Below, in pieces: positions 1 to 5,326 of a stretch of DNA of 5,326 nucleotides. A model generated the notes under the pieces. That model was not told the origin of the DNA. It made no database searches and saw nothing but the letters and a program-made list of their open reading frames with translations. Both the position numbers and the translations under genes were made by a program. Position 1 is the first letter of the stretch, and every line of letters starts with the position of its first letter. Source of the stretch: Acidobacteriota bacterium. GTDB lineage: Bacteria; Acidobacteriota; Terriglobia; Acidiferrales; UBA7541. Location of the stretch: NCBI GenBank assembly GCA_003224195.1, contig QHYP01000001.1, forward strand, positions 1 to 5,326, read 5' to 3'.

Positions 1-1
1 C

Positions 2-3001
2 AAGCAGGCCTATACGCGCGCCCAAGGGGGGGCAACGCTCGGGGGAGCGTTCCAGAAGGACAAGACGTTTTACTTTTTTTCGTACGAAACCACGCGGCGG
101 CAAGAGACCGGGTTCACGAACATTGGCGCAAATAATTTCGGCCTCGTGCCGGTCATAAACGGCCCGCCATCTTGCTCACCCTCGGGCGCAAGCTCGCCGG
201 TCGTTCCTGCTGGTGCCACTTTCTTGATGACGAGCAACCAAGCTTGCTTCGTCTCGAACCCGGCAATCCTGGCCGCACCATCCCCCGGCCCCGGCCAGCC
301 GACCGGAGCACAGTTTGCCGGCGAGATAGCTGCACTCGCAGGCGGAGCTTCCGCAACCGCTCTGCTCGGAAACACGCCGGCCGGTCCGGCAGTGTTCCCG
401 CTGCCCATCGACTGCAACCCCGCCATCCCGGGGAATTGCACGGCCGCAAACGTCGTCCCGCTACCAAGCTCTTACGTGGGCTTGGACTCGCTGCGCGGTA
501 ACTATCCGGTGAAAGAAGGCACGAGCCTGTGGTCGGGGCGCCTCGACCATCACTGGAACACAAAGAACAGCTCGTTCCTGCGCGTCAGCGTGACGCCATC
601 TTTGGTGACAGGCATTCAAGTCAACGCGCAGAACCAGAATTTTGGTCAGAATGCGGGCTCGCGGACTTCCTTGCAACAAACCCGCGATGTCTCCAGCGTC
701 TTCCAGCACGACACGATTCTCAGTCAATCGCTTTTCAACACCGCCCGCTTCCAGTTTGCGCGCCGCGGCTTGCACTATGGCTTCTCTCAGCTTCCCGGGG
801 GCAGCGGCCTGGGTGTAAATATTACCGGCTTTGCCTTCTTCGGCCGCGAGCCCTTCTCGACGGAGGACCGTATCGAGCGCCGCTTCCAATGGACGGACAA
901 CCTCTCCTGGGTCAAGGGACACCACAGTTTGAAGACCGGTGCAGACATCAATTACATCCAGCTTCGTTCCAAGAAAGCGCAAGTGTTTGAACTCAATTTC
1001 GGCGGGGTGATGAACTTCGGCGGTCTCACGGCCTCGAACTTATCTTTGCCCAGTACATTCAATGGCGTGACTGTCCCCGGCTTCACCGGCGTGCAAGCCT
1101 ACGGTTTGGGCCTGCCGACCACCTTCATCCAGGGCATCGGAAACTCCAACCGTCTGTTCAACGACACAATGCAGGGCTTCTTCATCCAGGACAGCTGGAA
1201 GATTCGCCCGCGACTCGCACTGAACTATGGCGTGCGCTACGACCTCGAGCTGACGGCGCAGTTCCGGCCCGCGACGGCCCTCAATGCCGCGGCGGAAAAG
1301 GCGTTCAATGTGACCGAGGGCTATCCCCGTGATTGGAATAATGTGGCCCCAAGGCTCGGGCTCGCTTGGGACCCGATGGGCAACGGCAAAACGGTCGTCC
1401 GCGCCGGTTACGGACTGTTTTATGATCATCCATCGTTTGCCTCTGCGTTCCTATCCACGACCGCCGATGGCGCGCTCTCCTCACAACTCCTTATCTTCGG
1501 CGGCACGCCGACCCGGACCCAGATGCGCACCGACCCGACGGCTGCGAACGGCGCTTCGATCTTCCAGGGAGTCCTGGACACGACGGGCATTTCCGGCATT
1601 ACTTACCTGGCGAACCAGCAGCGCTTCGACCCCAAGAACAGCCCGTTCTTTAACAATCAGAACTTCCTCAGTGCCGGCTTCCCGGTAGCCCTTTTGCCAT
1701 TTACCCTGCCGATCGCCCGCGACTTCCAATACGCTTACGCGCAACAGGCCAACCTCACCGTCGAGCGCCAACTCGGCCACGACTATAAGTTCAGCATCGG
1801 CTATTCCTATACACACGGCCTGCACCTGAACCGGCCGCGAAACATTGACGCCACGGACCCGCAACGCCTGGCGGTAAACCTGCGCAACGCCCTGGCCGCC
1901 GGCCTTTCCGTCAATAATCCTTTTGCCGTGGCCGCTCCCGCCTCGAACATCGCTGCGACATCGAGCACTTGCGGCGTAAATGTCATCGCGCCGCAAGTCC
2001 TGGGAGCTCTCACTGGCTGTCCTGGGCCGCTCGCCCCGCTGGATGGCCAGTTCCTCGGTACCGCCGCCTTCTTCAACTTCTTCAAGCCTTCGGGCCCCAA
2101 CCCCTCGTTCGCAAGACTCCTGCCGGGAGGCTACGGTTCACCCACAACGCCAGGAAGTGAAGTATTTCTGGCGGCACTGGCGGGCTATCCCACGGGCTTT
2201 CCTGGGGTGCAGGTGCCTTGGGCCAGCGTGGACCAGCAAGAGTCGTCTGGGAACTCCGTTTACCACGGCCTGACAGTGAATCTCTCGAAGCGTTTCACGA
2301 GCCACCTGGAATTCCTGTCAAGCTACACGTGGTCGCACGCGATTGACGATTCCACCGACTTGCAAACGTTGCTCGAGCCGCAAGACAACCGTTTCCCGAA
2401 CCGCGAGCGGGCGAACTCCAGCTTCGACCAGCGGCACCGCTGGGTCACCAGCGGCGTCTTCCAGAGTTCGGAGTCGCGCTCGGGCGACAGCTTCATCAGG
2501 AAGTCCTTCGCCAACTTCACCGTTTCCCCGATCATTGAAGTGGCTTCGGGCCGGCCATTTACGGTCCTGACGGGCACGGACTTCCTGTTCGATTTTTCGG
2601 GCGAAGGCGGCCGGCCGTCGGTCGGCTCGCCTGGCGTGTCTTCGCCCTTCATCCCGGGCAAGACATTTACCCTGCCGAACGTTTGCCAGGACAACAGCGG
2701 CGCGTCTTTCTCAATCCCTGTGCTTACACCGCCGGTTGGCTGTGCCGGCAACCTGGGCCGCAACGCTTTCACGCGCCCCGGCTTCTTCCAGTGGGACCTT
2801 CGCGTCGCGCGCCGCTTCTCGCTCGGCGAACGCCTCAAGCTGGACGCCATCGCCGACATGTTCAACCTCTTCAACCGCTTCAACGTCGGCGACGTCAGCC
2901 CGCTCTGCAACCCAACGGACCCGGCGGGCTGCAACGCCGGCCAGCCCACTGCCGCGCTCGACCCACGCCAGTTCCAGCTCGCCCTCAAAGTGAGCTGGTG
3001 A
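2..3001 (+). CDS. TonB-dependent receptor, Oar-like outer-membrane beta-barrel (5'-truncated by window)
   Basis: This is the C-terminal part (999 residues) of a large outer-membrane receptor. The frame is open to the left edge, so the GTG at 146 is not the true start. The signal peptide, any carboxypeptidase-regulatory-like domain and most of the plug must lie upstream. Numbering from the first visible codon, residues 14-29 (GGAFQKDKTFYFFSYE) match the plug/barrel junction typical of acidobacterial receptors. Barrel strands follow: DNLSWVKGHHSLKTGAD (299-315), QDSWKIRPRLALNYGVRYD (396-414), APRLGLAWDP (449-458), SYTWSHAIDD (774-783), FDQRHRW (808-814), SGRPFTV (849-855), and a near-terminal FNLFNRFN (954-961). 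It ends in an aromatic residue (FQLALKVSW), as barrel proteins usually do for BAM-mediated assembly. Such receptors are thought to import bulky substrates using TonB energy, but the substrate here cannot be read from sequence. Ten cysteines fall in five local pairs. An intrinsic terminator follows the stop. Confidence 0.93.
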   Translation, partial: KQAYTRAQGGATLGGAFQKDKTFYFFSYETTRRQETGFTNIGANNFGLVPVINGPPSCSPSGASSPVVPAGATFLMTSNQACFVSNPAILAAPSPGPGQPTGAQFAGEIAALAGGASATALLGNTPAGPAVFPLPIDCNPAIPGNCTAANVVPLPSSYVGLDSLRGNYPVKEGTSLWSGRLDHHWNTKNSSFLRVSVTPSLVTGIQVNAQNQNFGQNAGSRTSLQQTRDVSSVFQHDTILSQSLFNTARFQFARRGLHYGFSQLPGGSGLGVNITGFAFFGREPFSTEDRIERRFQWTDNLSWVKGHHSLKTGADINYIQLRSKKAQVFELNFGGVMNFGGLTASNLSLPSTFNGVTVPGFTGVQAYGLGLPTTFIQGIGNSNRLFNDTMQGFFIQDSWKIRPRLALNYGVRYDLELTAQFRPATALNAAAEKAFNVTEGYPRDWNNVAPRLGLAWDPMGNGKTVVRAGYGLFYDHPSFASAFLSTTADGALSSQLLIFGGTPTRTQMRTDPTAANGASIFQGVLDTTGISGITYLANQQRFDPKNSPFFNNQNFLSAGFPVALLPFTLPIARDFQYAYAQQANLTVERQLGHDYKFSIGYSYTHGLHLNRPRNIDATDPQRLAVNLRNALAAGLSVNNPFAVAAPASNIAATSSTCGVNVIAPQVLGALTGCPGPLAPLDGQFLGTAAFFNFFKPSGPNPSFARLLPGGYGSPTTPGSEVFLAALAGYPTGFPGVQVPWASVDQQESSGNSVYHGLTVNLSKRFTSHLEFLSSYTWSHAIDDSTDLQTLLEPQDNRFPNRERANSSFDQRHRWVTSGVFQSSESRSGDSFIRKSFANFTVSPIIEVASGRPFTVLTGTDFLFDFSGEGGRPSVGSPGVSSPFIPGKTFTLPNVCQDNSGASFSIPVLTPPVGCAGNLGRNAFTRPGFFQWDLRVARRFSLGERLKLDAIADMFNLFNRFNVGDVSPLCNPTDPAGCNAGQPTAALDPRQFQLALKVSW

Positions 3002-3024
3002 GCGTCAACTCCGTTCTGCGGGGA

Positions 3025-3056
3025 GGGGAGCGGCGCGCCGCTCCCCGTTTTTGTTT
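3025..3056 (+). terminator. Rho-independent terminator after the TonB-dependent receptor gene
   Basis: A perfect 22-bp palindrome lies at 3025-3046, with left half GGGGAGCGGCG and right half CGCCGCTCCCC. It would fold as about 9 GC-rich pairs with a CGCG loop. GTTTTTGTTT follows directly at 3047-3056. It starts 24 bases after the receptor stop codon, the classic layout. It separates the receptor transcript from rmuC. Confidence 0.88.
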
Positions 3057-3064
3057 CTGGCCAC

Positions 3065-3094
3065 TTTTCAGAACGCGGTGCTTCCCAGTACAGT
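3065..3094 (+). promoter_or_regulatory. Weak candidate promoter for rmuC
   Basis: After the terminator and before the rmuC start, TTTTCA (3065-3070) and TACAGT (3089-3094) are 18 bases apart. Each matches 4 of 6 positions of the sigma-70-type -35 and -10 consensus. The position is sensible, because rmuC needs its own promoter downstream of a strong terminator. The match is weak, and chance is a real alternative. Confidence 0.2.
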
Positions 3095-3130
3095 AGAAGG
3101 GTTGTTTCCCATTCGAGCTTCCCGGAGCGC

Positions 3131-4243
3131 ATGAGCGCACTCATCATCGGACTGGTCCTTGTCGCGGCCGCGCTGCTTCTTTGGCTTCTCTGGCAGAGTG
3201 CGCAGCGGCGGCGCGACGATGTTGATGCCCGCGCGCGCATGGAACAATTGCAGCGCGATCTGCAGACTCTCGCCGGTCATACGCAGAGCTTCACGCAGCA
3301 GTTCGGCGTGCTCGGTCAAACCGTTGCCCAGCGCCTGGAATCCGTGACCCAGGCCCTGCAAAAGGGCGTGACGGATTCCGCGCAGATCGCCGCTCAGGCG
3401 CAATCGGCGATGAGCGGCGAACTCAAGAACTCTCGCGAAATGATCGGCCAGGTCCAAAAACAGCTCGGTGAGGTGCAACAGGCCGGCCGGGAAATGGCGC
3501 TGGCCACTCAGACTTTGCAGAACGTCTTGGGTGGAGCGAAGACGCGCGGCCTGCTTGGCGAAATCACACTCGAGCGCCTCCTGGCCGATGCGCTGCCTTC
3601 GGCGCATTACCAGATGCAGTTCCGCTTCTCAACCGGCGAAGCCGCGGACGCCGTGATCTTCCTCCGCGACAAACTTCTGCCCATCGATTCCAAGTTTCCT
3701 CTCGACTCCTATCGCCGGCTCGGCGCCGAGGGCGATGAAGCGCGGAAAGCATTTGCGGTTGCCGTGAAAGGCCACGCGGACGCCATCGCCAAAAAGTACA
3801 TCGTGCCCGGCGAGAACACTCTGGACATCGCCATGATGTTCGTCCCCTCGGAGAGTGTCTATTACGAGCTTTTGATGAGCGAAGACAGCAAAGGCCAGGC
3901 GCTCGACGCCTACTGCCGCGACAGGAATGTCATCGCCGTGTCACCGAATACGCTCTACGCGCACCTTCAAGTGATCCTGATGGGTTTGCGCGGCATGCAG
4001 ATTGAAGAAAACGCCAAGCGCCTGCACGCGAGCCTGGCAGGACTCGAAAAGCAGCTCAGCACGATTTCAGAAGTTTACGAAAAGCTCGGGACTCACCTGA
4101 AGAACGCGCAGCAGAGTTACAGCGAAATCGATAAGCGCCTTGAGCGGACTCAGACTACCCTCGGTCAGATGCTCGAAGGGACCGCGACGGAGACGCCTGC
4201 GCTCCCCGCAGAATCCTCCGTCAAGCGCGGCGCTTCCTCCTGA
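3131..4243 (+). CDS. rmuC: RmuC family DNA recombination protein
   Basis: This is a complete 370-residue RmuC-family protein, shorter than the roughly 475 residues of E. coli RmuC. In E. coli, RmuC limits inversion between short inverted repeats. The family has been linked to the PD-(D/E)XK nuclease fold, but its biochemistry is poorly known. Residues 3-21 form one hydrophobic membrane anchor, followed by a basic stretch (QRRR). Residues about 30-130 are Gln/Glu/Ala-rich and likely coiled coil. The core has LGEITLERLL (142-151), the D-x-K motif in PIDSKFPLDSY (184-194), YIVPGENTLDIAMMFVPSES (223-242) and VSPNTLYAHL (270-279). A second coiled coil spans about 290-345, with a short Ser/Thr/Pro-rich tail. 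The expected PD upstream of D-x-K reads AD (172-173). The ATG has a GGAG 3 bases upstream, close but usable, and starting here keeps the anchor at the N-terminus. It converges on the minus-strand gene. Confidence 0.93.
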   Translation: MSALIIGLVLVAAALLLWLLWQSAQRRRDDVDARARMEQLQRDLQTLAGHTQSFTQQFGVLGQTVAQRLESVTQALQKGVTDSAQIAAQAQSAMSGELKNSREMIGQVQKQLGEVQQAGREMALATQTLQNVLGGAKTRGLLGEITLERLLADALPSAHYQMQFRFSTGEAADAVIFLRDKLLPIDSKFPLDSYRRLGAEGDEARKAFAVAVKGHADAIAKKYIVPGENTLDIAMMFVPSESVYYELLMSEDSKGQALDAYCRDRNVIAVSPNTLYAHLQVILMGLRGMQIEENAKRLHASLAGLEKQLSTISEVYEKLGTHLKNAQQSYSEIDKRLERTQTTLGQMLEGTATETPALPAESSVKRGASS

Positions 4244-4253
4244 TCCCCAAAAC

Positions 4254-5138
4254 TCAGCGCTGGAGCGGAGCGAGCGCCGGAATCAGCCGGAAGCTGACCA
4301 GAAAATTGCCGCGTTTCATGCCCATCAGCTCAAATTTCGCCAGGTTTTCCGGGCCGCCCGTGGATGCGGCGCGCGCCGCCGTGCCCGTCGCAAGCTCGGC
4401 GATCTCCGGAGCAAAGTTGCGCGCTTCGATCGTCAAGCGCTCCTCTGTGCCGCGAATCCGGATCGCAAGCGTGCGCCGCTCGCCCGGCGCCAGCGGCGTG
4501 TGCGAGGCATCGAGCGCGAGCGCGACGAACGTGATGGAGAAAGCCGCGCCGCCGCTCTGACCGCAAGCCACAATCACGCTAGTGGGCCCCGGAGACAGTT
4601 CATCCGGCGGAAGAACGACGAGCGACGCGGGCGAGGCGGCCAGAACGAGCGCGGGCTGACTGCCGATTGTTACGCGGTTCGCGTCGGCGTCGCCGCAAAA
4701 CCCGCTTCCCCAGAGCTCGAAGCGATCGCTCAGCGCGGCGATGCGGGGAGCAGACCGGACGGCAAGCTGATCGGGAGGAGCCTCGGCAGGCGTGAGGATT
4801 GTAGTCGGGATGCGGCCCGGCCGGCCCGCTAGCGAACCCAGAAGAACACCCGGCTTGAGTGGCGCAACAAAAAGCGCCCGCCCGGTTGCATCGGTGGTGA
4901 CGTGGTCGCCGTTCGAAAAACTGACGGTGACGCCGGGGGTCAGCCGGCCGCCCACGTCCAGCACTGCCAGCGTACTGCGCTCCCCTGCGACAATTCGCCG
5001 CGGAAGAAGCAAAATGCGCGCCGCGGACGCGGCGGGAGCTGGCGGAATCCGCGCCTGCTGCGCGGACGACAGCAATGCCAACACGGGCGCCGAGGCGCAG
5101 AAAAGCAGAGCGAAGACACCGTACCGCGTGAAACGCAC
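4254..5138 (-). CDS. Secreted protein with IPT/TIG-like and other beta-sandwich domains, function unknown
   Basis: I do not recognise a specific family. From the GTG at 5138 the product is 294 residues. It opens with a classic signal peptide: basic RFTRY, a hydrophobic run (GVFALLFCASAPVLALL), then SSAQQA near residue 29, where cleavage is plausible. LLFC is a poor lipobox, so a lipoprotein is unlikely. Residues about 41-116 look like an Ig-like or carboxypeptidase-regulatory-like sandwich (LTPGVTVSFSNGD, TDATGRALF). Residues about 130-207 resemble an IPT/TIG fold (FELWGSGFCGDADANRVTIG, then LSPGPTSVIVACG). Cys148 and Cys192 could bridge after export. Residues 208-294 form a third, unassigned domain. 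The same frame reaches an ATG at 5258 (334 residues) that overlaps the upstream stop as ATGA, and it stays open to the right edge. I prefer GTG 5138 because it places the signal peptide at the N-terminus. No Shine-Dalgarno is visible at either start. Confidence 0.78.
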   Translation of the reverse strand: MRFTRYGVFALLFCASAPVLALLSSAQQARIPPAPAASAARILLLPRRIVAGERSTLAVLDVGGRLTPGVTVSFSNGDHVTTDATGRALFVAPLKPGVLLGSLAGRPGRIPTTILTPAEAPPDQLAVRSAPRIAALSDRFELWGSGFCGDADANRVTIGSQPALVLAASPASLVVLPPDELSPGPTSVIVACGQSGGAAFSITFVALALDASHTPLAPGERRTLAIRIRGTEERLTIEARNFAPEIAELATGTAARAASTGGPENLAKFELMGMKRGNFLVSFRLIPALAPLQR

Positions 5139-5144
5139 GGACAA

Positions 5145-5173
5145 ATTGTAAACGAACGAACCGCGCCGGGAAA
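5145..5173 (-). promoter_or_regulatory. Candidate promoter of the secreted-protein gene, with -10 box next to its GTG start
   Basis: On the minus strand TACAAT (5150-5145) matches 5 of 6 bases of the -10 consensus. It lies 6 bases upstream of the GTG at 5138, so transcription would begin at or beside the start codon and give a leaderless mRNA. A -35 at the right distance (TTTCCC, 5173-5168, 17-base spacer) matches only 3 of 6. The absence of a ribosome binding site fits this reading, but the evidence is one short hexamer. Confidence 0.3.
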
Positions 5174-5254
5174 GGATGGCGGAAGCAAAGTGAAGGGCGC
5201 GCGTAAATTGGGCAGCAGGACCGGTTCGTGGTGGAAGTCTCTCTCGCTCAAAAA

Positions 5255-5326
5255 TCATGCCGGCTCGGCGGCGCGTTGATAAATCTTTGCTTCGACAAAC
5301 AAACGGTATAACTCGCGGTCGATTTC
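5255..5326 (-). CDS. C-terminal end of an unidentified protein (truncated by window edge)
   Basis: Reading leftwards from the right edge, 23 sense codons end in TGA at 5257-5255. The peptide begins EIDRELYRLFVEAKIYQ and ends RAAEPA. It is charged and amphipathic, as expected of a C-terminal helix, and uses ordinary codons. The stop overlaps the ATG at 5258 in the order ATGA, a common junction in bacterial operons. The tail is too short to assign to a family. All three minus-strand frames are open to the edge here, so coding is inferred from peptide composition and the junction, not proven. Confidence 0.5.
   Translation of the reverse strand, partial: EIDRELYRLFVEAKIYQRAAEPA

Noticed and set aside
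146..148. GTG as the start codon of the receptor
   Set aside because: The same frame is open to the left edge and encodes a recognisable plug/barrel junction (GGAFQKDKTFYFFSYE) upstream of this GTG, so the gene is truncated by the window and does not start here.
461..990. Overlapping open frames on both strands inside the receptor gene
   Set aside because: The receptor frame across this stretch has clear barrel-strand motifs. The alternatives have no recognisable features and are explained by GC-rich codon structure.
2323..3240. 305-codon open frame on the minus strand
   Set aside because: It lies antisense to the receptor C-terminus, the terminator and the rmuC start. Its product is Ser/Arg-rich with no domain pattern, as expected of a shadow frame in GC-rich DNA.
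4256..4276. Possible minus-strand hairpin (GCGCT...AGCGC) at the end of the secreted-protein gene
   Set aside because: The stem is only 5 bp with a 10-base loop, it lies inside the coding end, and only TGAGTTTT follows. It is too weak to call a terminator.
4140..4832. 230-codon open frame on the plus strand
   Set aside because: It overlaps the end of rmuC and runs antisense to the secreted-protein gene. Its product is extremely Arg-rich and without hydrophobic pattern, while the minus-strand frame has a signal peptide and beta-domain patterns.
1..5326. Mobile element, CRISPR, defence cassette, or tRNA/rRNA gene
   Set aside because: Reading both strands I found no transposase, no terminal inverted or regularly spaced direct repeats, and no cloverleaf-like or rRNA-like segment. 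The coding content accounts for nearly all of the window.

Overview
The window is GC-rich with mostly G/C third codon positions. It reads like a chromosomal segment of an acidobacterium, possibly of the Solibacteres/Bryobacterales type. The main reason is the left-hand gene, a very large TonB-dependent receptor of the Oar-like kind that is strongly expanded in Acidobacteriota. A secreted protein with an apparent IPT/TIG-like fold, common in the same group, fits as well. The taxonomic call is inference from protein character only.

Layout. (1) Positions 2-3001, plus strand: the C-terminal 999 residues of the receptor, whose start lies left of the window, followed by a strong intrinsic terminator (3025-3056). 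(2) Positions 3131-4243, plus strand: a complete RmuC-family protein (370 aa) with an N-terminal membrane anchor, coiled coils and the conserved RmuC core including a D-x-K motif. (3) Positions 4254-5138, minus strand: a secreted multi-domain beta-rich protein with a signal peptide, convergent with rmuC across a 10-bp gap. (4) Positions 5255-5326, minus strand: the last 23 codons of an unidentified upstream gene, cut by the window edge.

The genes do not form an obvious pathway. The receptor is an outer-membrane protein, RmuC is a DNA-maintenance protein, and the minus-strand protein is exported with no known function. The receptor and rmuC are separated by a terminator, so rmuC probably has its own promoter. 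The two minus-strand genes may be cotranscribed, but a -10-like box just before the signal peptide suggests an alternative, possibly leaderless, start.

I see no RNA gene, insertion sequence, CRISPR array or defence system. The region looks ordinary. The points worth a second look are the paired cysteines in the receptor loops, the start and leader of the minus-strand gene, and its uncharacterised third domain.
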